Shown one piece after another: positions 1-4,342 of a stretch of 5,285 nucleotides of DNA. Made by a program: the position numbers and the translations under genes. The stretch spans positions 1 to 5,285 of the forward strand of contig JAHJSD010000033.1 in NCBI GenBank assembly GCA_018830585.1, read 5' to 3'. Source of the DNA: Patescibacteria group bacterium (lineage in GTDB: Bacteria > Patescibacteriota > Microgenomatia > UBA12405 > JAHJSD01). Position 1 is the first letter of the stretch, and every line of letters begins with the position of its first letter. Under the pieces are notes generated by a model, which worked only from the letters and a program-made list of their open reading frames with translations, was not told the origin of the DNA and made no database searches.

Positions 1-74
1 GCGGTGGTAGCTCAGTTGGCTAGAGCGTCTCCCTTCCAAGGAGAAGGTCGCCGGTTCAAATCCGGTCCGCCGCT
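1..74 (+). tRNA. tRNA-Gly (anticodon TCC)
   Basis: A full cloverleaf can be drawn. The acceptor stem GCGGTGG pairs with CCGCCGC with one G-U pair, the D-arm is GCTC/GAGC, and the anticodon stem TCTCC/GGAGA encloses loop CTTCCAA with anticodon TCC. The T-arm is GCCGG-TTCAAAT-CCGGT. The discriminator is T74, usual for bacterial tRNA-Gly. The next bases are CAA, so the CCA end is not encoded and must be added after transcription. The gene starts at the first base of the window, so its promoter is not visible. It is probably co-transcribed with tRNA-His, which starts 8 bases downstream. Confidence 0.96.
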
Positions 75-82
75 CAAAACAT

Positions 83-158
83 GGTGGGTGTAGCTCAATG
101 GCAGAGCGCTGGCCTGTGGAGCCGGATGTTGCGGGTTCGAATCCCGTCACTCACCCCA
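83..158 (+). tRNA. tRNA-His (anticodon GTG), CCA encoded
   Basis: The acceptor stem GTGGGTG (84-90) pairs with CACTCAC (148-154). The anticodon stem CTGGC/GCCGG holds loop CTGTGGA with anticodon GTG. The T-arm is GCGGG-TTCGAAT-CCCGT. The extra 5' G (G-1) that marks tRNA-His is encoded at 83 and can pair with C73 at 155. Bases 156-158 read CCA, so unlike the flanking tRNA-Gly and tRNA-Val this gene encodes its CCA end. Confidence 0.96.
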
Positions 159-196
159 AGAGAGACAGGTGAGAAGCCGCATAAAAAAGCTTTAGA

Positions 197-213
197 AAAT
201 TGAAGCTCCGAGG
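197..213 (+). repeat. 17-base dispersed repeat, copy 1
   Basis: AAATTGAAGCTCCGAGG occurs here and again at 2740-2756, after the kinase gene. Here it leads directly into the terminator-like hairpin at 207-229. Downstream bases allow two more long-range pairings: GATTTT (228-233) with AAAATC, and GGCGGA (240-245) with TCCGCC (278-283). The 197-283 stretch may therefore fold as one structured 3' element. Both copies follow a gene end, which suggests a family of 3'-end elements. Function unknown. Confidence 0.6.
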
Positions 214-233
214 CTTGAGAGGCCTCGGATTTT
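207..233 (+). terminator. Probable intrinsic terminator of the tRNA-Gly/His unit
   Basis: TCCGAGGC (207-214) pairs perfectly with GCCTCGGA (222-229) around a 7-base loop, and four T residues follow the stem (230-233). The T-run is short and is followed by CGCG, so termination may be partial. Its position about 50 bases after tRNA-His fits the end of a two-tRNA transcript. Confidence 0.55.
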
Positions 234-287
234 CGCGAAGGCGGATTAAAAATCAGCAAGCAGGTTTAGATTGATTGTCCGCCAAAA

Positions 288-320
288 TGATAAATTATCA
301 ATGATAAATGGATAAATAAT
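288..320. repeat. AT-rich spacer with iterated GATAAAT and a small palindrome
   Basis: GATAAAT occurs at 289-295, 303-309 and 311-317, and TGATAA-A-TTATCA (288-300) is a perfect 6-base inverted repeat. The stretch lies just before tRNA-Val, where its promoter should be, but no convincing -35/-10 pair could be assigned. Similar TGATAAAT-type words occur at 1173-1180, and ATGATGAAAT-type words before 3057. They may be a common low-complexity filler in this genome. Confidence 0.4.
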
Positions 321-325
321 AAGAG

Positions 326-399
326 GGGCCCGTGGCTCAGTTGGTTAGAGCATTCGGTTTACATCCGAAAGGCCGATGGTTCGAGTCCATCCGGGCCCA
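326..399 (+). tRNA. tRNA-Val (anticodon TAC)
   Basis: The acceptor stem GGGCCCG pairs perfectly with CGGGCCC (392-398). The D-arm is GCTC/GAGC. The anticodon stem TTCGG/CCGAA encloses TTTACAT with anticodon TAC, and the T-arm is GATGG-TTCGAGT-CCATC. The discriminator is A399. The next bases are CAG, so CCA is not encoded. An open frame of 118 codons runs across this gene and tRNA-Leu but is a by-product of the tRNA sequences. Confidence 0.97.
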
Positions 400-402
400 C
401 AG

Positions 403-421
403 TCTCCGCCAAAAGCGGAGA
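403..421 (+). other. Hairpin in the tRNA-Val/tRNA-Leu spacer
   Basis: TCTCCGC (403-409) pairs perfectly with GCGGAGA (415-421) around loop CAAAA, four bases after tRNA-Val. No T-run follows, so it is unlikely to be an efficient intrinsic terminator. It could guide 3' processing of tRNA-Val or separate the two tRNAs in a shared precursor. Confidence 0.5.
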
Positions 422-473
422 AAGACCTTGACAAAAAATAGGTATTTAAAAGCAAAAGAAGTTTTAAAATATA

Positions 474-555
474 GCCGAGGTGGTGAAATTGGCAGACACG
501 CAGTCTTGAGGAGGCTGTGCCTTCGGGTGTGGGGGTTCAAGTCCCCCCCTCGGCA
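474..555 (+). tRNA. tRNA-Leu (anticodon GAG), class II
   Basis: The acceptor stem GCCGAGG (474-480) pairs with CCTCGGC (548-554). The anticodon stem CAGTC/GGCTG encloses TTGAGGA with anticodon GAG. A long variable arm (around TGCC-TTCG-GGTG) identifies it as class II. The T-arm is GGGGG-TTCAAGT-CCCCC and the discriminator is A555. Bases after it are CCG, not CCA. A perfect TTGACA at 428-433 lies upstream, but no -10 at proper distance was found, so co-transcription with tRNA-Val is more likely. Confidence 0.96.
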
Positions 556-569
556 CCGCAGTAAACTTC

Positions 570-1124
570 GTGGGTCAGGACTCAGCTCCACCCACACATT
601 TTGCGCGCTATCAGGCGCTCTTTTGTTCAAAACAAAAGGATATTCTATATTTAGCCTATCGCCGCCGGACTCATTCACCCACGGGTAAAACCCGTGGTTT
701 TCTTAGTTCGTGTATAAATAATCAGAAAGCGCCAATAATTAAAGGAAAAAGATTTACCAGAACAATTGAAGATTTTACTTGCCAAGTCTGTCAGACTGAG
801 GTTAGAGGAACTGGATATACTGATCACTGCCCCAGCTGTTTATGGAGCAAACACGTTGATCTTTTTCCGGGAGATAGAGAGGCAACTTGTGGGGGGCTAA
901 TGGAACCAACTGGGGTCACCCAGAAGAGAGGAGGGTGGCGGATTCTCTATCGGTGCCAAAAGTGTGGGCATAAAAGGTTTAATAATGCCGGTCCAAACGA
1001 TGATTACCAAAAGATCATCAAGCTATCCACCCAACCGGCAAGAACACCCGGCAAGCCAAAAAAGGGCAAAGGAAAACGAAAAAACCTAAGTTTTGAACCG
1101 TGTTTATGTGTCCCTGTTTTCTAA
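570..1124 (+). CDS. RNHCP-domain zinc-ribbon protein (start uncertain)
   Basis: The protein matches, from memory, the RNHCP family of small predicted zinc-binding proteins of unknown biochemical role. Numbered from GTG 570 (184 residues), it shows FTC-Q-V-C (C71, C74), TDHCPSC (H86, C87, C90), the family signature LWSKHVDLFPGDR (91-103), C107 with GGLMEP, and YRCQKCG (C129, C132). The three CxxC pairs should form zinc ribbons. The name motif RNHCP reads TDHCP here. A lysine-rich tail (KPKKGKGKRK, 162-171) suggests nucleic-acid contact; that is inference. GTG 570 is the only usual in-frame start, but it precedes a strong terminator (679-704), and family-like sequence begins only near 735-753. 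No ATG, GTG or TTG lies in frame between the terminator and the domain. ATA at 714 or ATT at 738 are possible unusual starts; loss of the start is also possible. Confidence 0.75.
   Translation: MGQDSAPPTHFARYQALFCSKQKDILYLAYRRRTHSPTGKTRGFLSSCINNQKAPIIKGKRFTRTIEDFTCQVCQTEVRGTGYTDHCPSCLWSKHVDLFPGDREATCGGLMEPTGVTQKRGGWRILYRCQKCGHKRFNNAGPNDDYQKIIKLSTQPARTPGKPKKGKGKRKNLSFEPCLCVPVF
679..704 (+). terminator. Strong intrinsic terminator after tRNA-Leu
   Basis: CCACGGGT (679-686) pairs perfectly with ACCCGTGG (690-697) around loop AAA, directly followed by TTTTCTT. This is the best textbook terminator in the window. It would end the tRNA-Leu transcript about 125 bases past the tRNA. It lies inside the open frame of the next gene, which argues that the true RNHCP start is downstream of it. 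Confidence 0.85.
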
Positions 1125-1186
1125 TTTTTCCTACCTCAACCACGGTTTACTATTACCATAAATGAGCTAAACTGATAAATCAAAAT

Positions 1187-1216
1187 CTGGCAGAAAGGGG
1201 AAAATAAAAGTATAAT
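1187..1216 (+). promoter_or_regulatory. Promoter of the tRNA-Pro locus
   Basis: The -35 is CTGGCA (1187-1192, 4 of 6 consensus positions). An 18-base spacer leads to a perfect TATAAT -10 (1211-1216). Transcription should begin near 1222-1224, a few bases before the partial tRNA 5' copy at 1228. The intact tRNA-Pro at 1319 would therefore be made with a leader of about 95 bases that carries the tRNA fragment and three hairpins. Confidence 0.75.
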
Positions 1217-1227
1217 ATCTGTCAATT

Positions 1228-1244
1228 CGGGGATTAGCTCAGTT
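1228..1244 (+). pseudogene. Partial duplicate of tRNA-Pro 5' end
   Basis: CGGGGATTAGCTCAGTT is identical to the first 17 bases of the intact tRNA-Pro at 1319-1335: acceptor 5' strand, linker and D-stem start. Identity stops in the D-loop, where a hairpin-rich segment (1245-1295) begins. Its position right after the promoter suggests that this is where the original tRNA gene started and that it was interrupted or duplicated. Its acceptor strand could compete for the ATCCCCG strands of the intact tRNA and the downstream array. Confidence 0.8.
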
Positions 1245-1295
1245 TCGTCCAGAGGACGACCCGCCTGCCGGACGGACAGGTCGGCCTTTGGCCGA
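1245..1295. repeat. Three back-to-back palindromes (REP-like insert)
   Basis: Three hairpins lie almost without gaps: TCGTCC-AGA-GGACGA (1245-1259), CCTGCC-GGACG-GACAGG (1264-1280, one C-A mismatch that becomes a T-G wobble on the minus strand) and TCGGCC-TTT-GGCCGA (1281-1295). They sit exactly where the partial tRNA copy loses identity, inside its D-loop. The middle one has the form of short G+C-rich REP palindromes. No T-run follows, so they are not terminators. Bases 1296-1318, up to the tRNA-Pro start, show no clear structure. Confidence 0.7.
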
Positions 1296-1318
1296 GGCCA
1301 GTGGAAGAAAACGTTCCC

Positions 1319-1395
1319 CGGGGATTAGCTCAGTTGGCCAGAGCGCACGATTCGGGTTCGTGAGGCCGCCGGTTCAAGTCCGGCATCCCCGACCA
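1319..1395 (+). tRNA. tRNA-Pro (anticodon CGG), CCA encoded
   Basis: The acceptor stem CGGGGAT (1319-1325) pairs perfectly with ATCCCCG (1385-1391). The C1-G72 pair suits bacterial tRNA-Pro. The D-arm is GCTC/GAGC. The anticodon stem CACGA/TCGTG encloses TTCGGGT with anticodon CGG, and the T-arm is GCCGG-TTCAAGT-CCGGC. The discriminator is A1392 and CCA is encoded (1393-1395). The gene is intact and should be functional. It is embedded between partial copies of its own 5' end and 3' end, so its precursor offers several alternative acceptor-stem pairings. Confidence 0.95.
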
Positions 1396-1400
1396 AGCTT

Positions 1401-1571
1401 CGGTTCACCCCGTCATTCGACAGGGCTGGAGTCCGGCATCCCCGACCAAGCTTCGGTTCACCCCGTCATTCGACAGGGCTGGAGTCCGGCATCCCCGACC
1501 AAGCTTCGGTTCACCCCGTCATTCGACAGGGCTTGCCCCATCATCCGATGGGGCAAGAGTCCGGCATCCCC
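1401..1571 (+). repeat. Tandem array of tRNA-Pro 3'-end units with inserted palindrome
   Basis: Two identical 53-base units (1401-1453, 1454-1506) are followed by a longer, incomplete third unit (1507-1571). Each unit is CGGTTCA, then a 22-base palindromic insert, then AGTCCGGCATCCCCGACCA plus AGCTT. CGGTTCA and AGTCCGG are the two halves of the tRNA T-arm, so the palindrome sits exactly in the T-loop position. The 3' acceptor strand and CCA of the intact tRNA are repeated each time. The third unit has 22 extra bases forming a second palindrome and ends at ATCCCC (1566-1571), without the G-A-CCA. No open frame or promoter belongs to the array. It runs almost to the kinase promoter. Confidence 0.9.
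1532..1557. repeat. Perfect 11-base-pair hairpin ending the array
   Basis: CTTGCCCCATC (1532-1542) pairs perfectly with GATGGGGCAAG (1547-1557) around loop ATCC. Its core CCCCATC-ATCC-GATGGGG aligns with the array palindrome CCCCGTC-ATTC-GACAGGG. The G-C pair of the array has become A-T and the C-A mismatch has become C-G, so pairing is kept while sequence changed. No T-run follows, though it could still slow transcription leaving the tRNA locus. Confidence 0.75.
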
Positions 1572-1621
1572 AAAATCCGGAAAGTTTCCTAAAAGCTACC
1601 ACAAATTTCTTCAAACTGCCC

Positions 1622-1650
1622 TTGATCTCAACCGCCAGCTCCACTATAAT
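1622..1650 (+). promoter_or_regulatory. Promoter of the kinase gene, predicted leaderless
   Basis: The -35 is TTGATC (1622-1627), a 17-base spacer follows, and the -10 is a perfect TATAAT (1645-1650). Only eight bases (CAAAAACA) separate the -10 from the ATG at 1659. Transcription normally starts about 6-8 bases after the -10, so the mRNA should begin at or within about three bases of the ATG. No Shine-Dalgarno sequence is present. Confidence 0.8.
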
Positions 1651-1658
1651 CAAAAACA

Positions 1659-2726
1659 ATGAAAAACATCCAATTTCCCCTACACCAAACCAAAGTTGAC
1701 GGAGTGAAACAAAAGTTTGTCCTAACCGACCCCAAAGACAGGAAAAAATATTTTCAGGCCAAAGCCGGTTTCGAAATCGAAAGAATCAAAACATACCTTA
1801 AAAACGGCACTTTTGTCGCTTATCTTCTGGGCAAGAAAAACGCCGGTAAAGGCACTTATGCCAAAATGTTCATGGAAATTTTCGGTCAGGAAAAGTTAGC
1901 TCATATTTCCGTCGGCGATATTGTCCGCGATGTTCACGCCATGATCGAAGAAAGCGGCATTTCAAAACTTAAAGAATATTTAAATGACAACTACCGCGGC
2001 TATATTCCCCTCAACGAAGCGATTGACGCCCTTCTGGGCCGAAGTACTACCAATCTTTTGCCGACCGAGTTTATCCTCACCCTGATCAAATGGGAAGTTG
2101 ACAAACACGCCGGAAAGTCTGTTTTCTTAGACGGTTTCCCCAGAAATTTGAACCAAGTCGCCTACTCTTTATTTTTCCGGGACCTGATCAACCACAGAAA
2201 CGATCCGGATTTTTTTATTTTGATTGATGTGCCGATGGCGGTGATTGACGAACGGATCAAAACCAGGGTGATCTGCCCGATTTGCCAAACTCCCAGAGCA
2301 TTGAAACTCAACACCACGCCGGAAGTCGGTTACGACAAGGAAAAGAAAGACTTTTATCTCAAATGCGACAATCCGGACTGTAAATTGGCCAGAATGGTCG
2401 GCAAAGAGGGCGACGAGCTGGGCATTGAGCCGATCCGGGAGCGTTTAGAGGCGGATGAGAATTTAATCGAAAGAGCTTTTGGCCTTTACGGTGTGCCCAA
2501 GGTTTTTTTACGCAACGCCATTCCGGTTGAAAAAGCTAAGGAAATTGCCGATGATTATGAAATCACTCCGGAATATGTTTACCATTATGACGCCAAAACA
2601 GAAAAAGTAACCACCGGACAACAGTCTTATACTATTAAGGATGACCGGGGAATTGATTCTTACAGTTTGCTTCCGGCGGCAGTAGTGCTTTCTATGATCC
2701 GCCAGATTGGGGAGATACTTGGGTAA
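1659..2726 (+). CDS. Adenylate kinase-like nucleoside monophosphate kinase, extended
   Basis: This 355-residue protein should transfer phosphate from ATP to a nucleoside monophosphate, probably AMP, in the cytoplasm. The P-loop is GKKNAGKGT (58-66). The segment ISVGDIVRD (83-91) matches the ISTGD NMP-binding region of adenylate kinases, and LDGFPRN (157-163) is the family signature. A four-cysteine LID (CPIC at 206-209, C236-x4-C241) should bind zinc. ERLEADENLIERA (261-273) resembles the region after the LID. Canonical adenylate kinases have about 215 residues with the P-loop at the very N-terminus. This one adds roughly 50 residues before the P-loop and a C-terminal tail of about 70-80. The ATG at 1659 is set by the leaderless promoter. 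Substrate is not proven: it could prefer another NMP. I withhold the symbol adk because of the divergence. A terminator follows at 2791. Confidence 0.88.
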   Translation: MKNIQFPLHQTKVDGVKQKFVLTDPKDRKKYFQAKAGFEIERIKTYLKNGTFVAYLLGKKNAGKGTYAKMFMEIFGQEKLAHISVGDIVRDVHAMIEESGISKLKEYLNDNYRGYIPLNEAIDALLGRSTTNLLPTEFILTLIKWEVDKHAGKSVFLDGFPRNLNQVAYSLFFRDLINHRNDPDFFILIDVPMAVIDERIKTRVICPICQTPRALKLNTTPEVGYDKEKKDFYLKCDNPDCKLARMVGKEGDELGIEPIRERLEADENLIERAFGLYGVPKVFLRNAIPVEKAKEIADDYEITPEYVYHYDAKTEKVTTGQQSYTIKDDRGIDSYSLLPAAVVLSMIRQIGEILG

Positions 2727-2739
2727 ATTCCGGATTTTT

Positions 2740-2756
2740 AAATTGAAGCTCCGAGG
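2740..2756 (+). repeat. 17-base dispersed repeat, copy 2
   Basis: AAATTGAAGCTCCGAGG is identical to 197-213. Here it begins 13 bases after the kinase stop codon. The 3' half of the hairpin seen in copy 1 is degraded (CCGAGG-TTG-CCTTGT pairs only partly), so it no longer looks like a terminator. Confidence 0.6.
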
Positions 2757-2790
2757 TTGCCTTGTTCTTCCATAGCCCTGCTTTACTACC

Positions 2791-2828
2791 CACCCCCGGG
2801 GAGTCAAGGCCCACCCCGGGGGTGTTTT
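2791..2828 (+). terminator. G+C-rich intrinsic terminator after the kinase gene
   Basis: CACCCCCGGGG (2791-2801) pairs perfectly with CCCCGGGGGTG (2814-2824) around a 12-base loop, followed by TTTT (2825-2828). It lies about 65 bases after the kinase stop codon. The two arms also look like near direct copies (CCCACCCCCGGGG and CCCACCCCGGGGG), so the hairpin may have arisen by duplication of a self-complementary word. The minus side lacks a T-run. Confidence 0.75.
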
Positions 2829-2840
2829 GATAACCGCCTT

Positions 2841-2979
2841 CGTCATCCTGAGGAAGTTCCGACGACGAAGGATCTCCGTCCGCAACGCCTGAGGGTAGCG
2901 ATGGCGAGCACAGCTCTCGAGAGAAGCAGATTGCCATTCCATGGGGATTCTTCTCCCCCTGAGGGAGATCAGAATGACG
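2841..2979. mobile_element. 139-base palindromic element with terminal inverted repeats
   Basis: The ends are CGTCATCCTGA (2841-2851) and TCAGAATGACG (2969-2979), inverted repeats with one mismatch. Complementary words lie inside them, such as GGATCTCC near the left and GGAGATC near the right. The form is that of a small non-coding REP/MITE-like element; similar GTCATCCTGA...TCAGAATGAC elements are, from general knowledge, abundant in many bacterial genomes. Overlapping open frames here are chance products. It fills most of the convergent gap between the kinase and peptidase genes. No transposase is present, so movement would depend on one elsewhere. Confidence 0.65.
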
Positions 2980-2991
2980 GGGAGAAACTAA

Positions 2992-3004
2992 CACCCCAGG
3001 GGTG
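2992..3004. repeat. Short palindrome CACCCC-A-GGGGTG
   Basis: This is a 13-base near-perfect palindrome in the convergent gap. It uses the same CACCCC word as the terminator at 2791. As RNA on the minus strand it could form a short four-pair hairpin followed by TTAGTTT, which at best is a weak terminator for the peptidase transcript. Confidence 0.35.
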
Positions 3005-3024
3005 AACCGTTGACACCAATTAAA

Positions 3025-3056
3025 TGAACAAATGATGAAATGAGTAAATGATGAAA
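3025..3056. repeat. 16-base tandem duplication touching the peptidase stop codon
   Basis: TGAACAAATGATGAAA (3025-3040) and TGAGTAAATGATGAAA (3041-3056) are adjacent copies differing at two positions. The second copy ends directly against the stop codon of the minus-strand peptidase (3059-3057). The unit itself contains two related ATGA words. This is probably replication slippage in an AT-rich spacer. Confidence 0.7.
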
Positions 3057-4304
3057 TTAAATTCTTACTCCTTTCGGCCCGATGGCAACCACAGAAAAAT
3101 TATCTTTGGAAAACAAATCTTTGGCCACTTTTCTGACATCAGCTAAAGTTACTTTATTCAATAAATCAAGACTTTTTTCTATAGTTCTGATTTTCCCTTC
3201 CAAAAGCCAGGTCTCGCCGACAACACTGGCAATGCCAGAAGGGTCTTCTAAAGAAAGCAAAAACCGGCCGTTAAAACAGCTTTTGGCGTCTTTCACTTCC
3301 GCGGCGGTCACTGTTTTGGCGAAATTTAAAATCTCGTCTTTAATTAATTTGATCGCCTCTTTTACTTTGTCGCTTCTTAACCCCAGCTTGACTCCGAAAA
3401 CTCCGGTTTCCTGGTAGTAGTCAACGTAAGAATGAATATAATAAACCCAGCCCCGCTCTTCCCGGATCTTGATCCAAAGCCGGGAAATAGTGTTGCCTAC
3501 TAAAATCATTCTTAAAACCGCCAAAGGCCAACGGCGCGGATCGGCCAAATCAAAAGAGGGCAAACCAATAACCAAATGGGTCTGCTCCACCTTTTTAGCT
3601 TCAAAAACCGTTTGATTAATTTTTTCCTCAAAACTGACTTTATTTTTCTTAACCACCCGGTCAGAATATTTGCCAAAATACTGATTGGCCAAATCCCGGA
3701 CTTTTTTCCAATCACTTTTTTTAATCCCTCCGGCAATGGCCAAAACCATATTTGAGGGGTAATAAAACCGGTTTTGATAATCAATAAAGTCTTTTTTTTT
3801 CACTCCGTTGATCACTTCTTTTTTACCGATTATCTCCCAGCCTAAATTGGTATTGCCAAAAACCGCTTTTTCAAAAAGGTCATCCACTTTGTCAATCGGC
3901 GTATCCTGGTACATATTATATTCTTCGATAATTACCCCTTTTTCTTTGTTGATTTCTTTTTGTTTTAAAAGCGAATTGAAAACAATATCGGAAATCATAT
4001 CCAGCATAAATTCCAGCTTGTCCGGAGTGCTTTTAATCCAATAAGAAGTGGTTTCTTTGCTGGTAGAAGCGTTGTTTAAGGCGCCGATTTTATCCATCTC
4101 TTTCCTCAGTTCGGTCGCGTCCGGCCTTTTTTTGGTGCCTTTAAAAGCCATATGTTCCAAAAAATGAGCGATGCCCCGGTTTTTTTCCTCCTCGTTTTTG
4201 GAACCGACGCCAACCATTAGTTTTACCGCCAAGGAAGTTGACCCGGTGGGGACGAAAACCAGCCGGAGGTTGTTTTTAAGAGTGGTTTTAAAATAATCAA
4301 ACAT
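3057..4304 (-). CDS. M16 family zinc metallopeptidase (pitrilysin/MPP type)
   Basis: This 415-residue protein is a probable cytoplasmic zinc protease of the M16 family, two-domain half-size form, like the processing-peptidase and YmxG/PqqL-type relatives. The inverted zinc motif HFLEH is at residues 47-51 (H47, H51 ligands; E50 catalytic base). The third ligand lies in VIIEEYNMYQDTP, E127 or E128, at the expected 75-76 residue distance. FGNTNLGWEIIGKKEVI (149-165) and YYPSNMVLAIAGG (181-193) are family landmarks. The C-terminal half carries SRLWIKIREERGWVYYIHSY (274-293), which normally completes the substrate chamber. All key residues are present, so it should be active. No signal peptide or membrane segment is seen. 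Length is normal for the family. The ATG at 4304 lies eight bases after a TATAAT box and has no Shine-Dalgarno sequence. It is transcribed alone, convergent with the kinase gene. Confidence 0.93.
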   Translation of the reverse strand: MFDYFKTTLKNNLRLVFVPTGSTSLAVKLMVGVGSKNEEEKNRGIAHFLEHMAFKGTKKRPDATELRKEMDKIGALNNASTSKETTSYWIKSTPDKLEFMLDMISDIVFNSLLKQKEINKEKGVIIEEYNMYQDTPIDKVDDLFEKAVFGNTNLGWEIIGKKEVINGVKKKDFIDYQNRFYYPSNMVLAIAGGIKKSDWKKVRDLANQYFGKYSDRVVKKNKVSFEEKINQTVFEAKKVEQTHLVIGLPSFDLADPRRWPLAVLRMILVGNTISRLWIKIREERGWVYYIHSYVDYYQETGVFGVKLGLRSDKVKEAIKLIKDEILNFAKTVTAAEVKDAKSCFNGRFLLSLEDPSGIASVVGETWLLEGKIRTIEKSLDLLNKVTLADVRKVAKDLFSKDNFSVVAIGPKGVRI

Positions 4305-4312
4305 TGTTCCAG

Positions 4313-4341
4313 ATTATAGAATGGAAGGCGGCAGAAGACAA
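4313..4341 (-). promoter_or_regulatory. Promoter of the M16 peptidase, predicted leaderless
   Basis: Read on the minus strand, the -35 is TTGTCT (4341-4336, 4 of 6 consensus), a 17-base spacer follows, and TATAAT (4318-4313) is perfect. Eight bases (CTGGAACA) then lead to the ATG at 4304. The spacing and the ACA-ATG context match the kinase promoter exactly. The 147-base inverted-repeat element starts one base upstream of the -35 (4343). Confidence 0.8.
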
Positions 4342-4342
4342 A

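Noticed and set aside
428..433. Perfect TTGACA upstream of tRNA-Leu as a promoter
   Set aside because: No TATAAT-like box lies 15-19 bases downstream; the nearest AT-rich words have the wrong spacing.
332..688. Open frames on both strands over tRNA-Val and tRNA-Leu
   Set aside because: They run through two clear tRNA genes and the terminator; the frames arise from G+C-rich tRNA sequence and show no family features.
1096..1147. AACCGTG...CACGGTT inverted repeat around the RNHCP stop as a terminator
   Set aside because: Arms of seven bases are about 38 bases apart and no T-run follows the second arm.
1401..1571. CRISPR array
   Set aside because: Units are contiguous identical tandem repeats without unique spacers, derived from the adjacent tRNA.
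1288..1662. 124-codon open frame across tRNA-Pro and its array
   Set aside because: It translates the tRNA and the repeat units (repeating peptide), with no promoter or start signal of its own; the RNA gene explains the sequence.
2508..3005. Several open frames in the kinase/peptidase gap, both strands
   Set aside because: They overlap the kinase 3' end, the terminator and the 139-base palindromic element; composition follows the repeat and no start signal is seen.
3512..3784. Alternative frames inside the peptidase gene, both strands
   Set aside because: The M16 frame is strongly supported by HFLEH and other motifs; these are its shadows.
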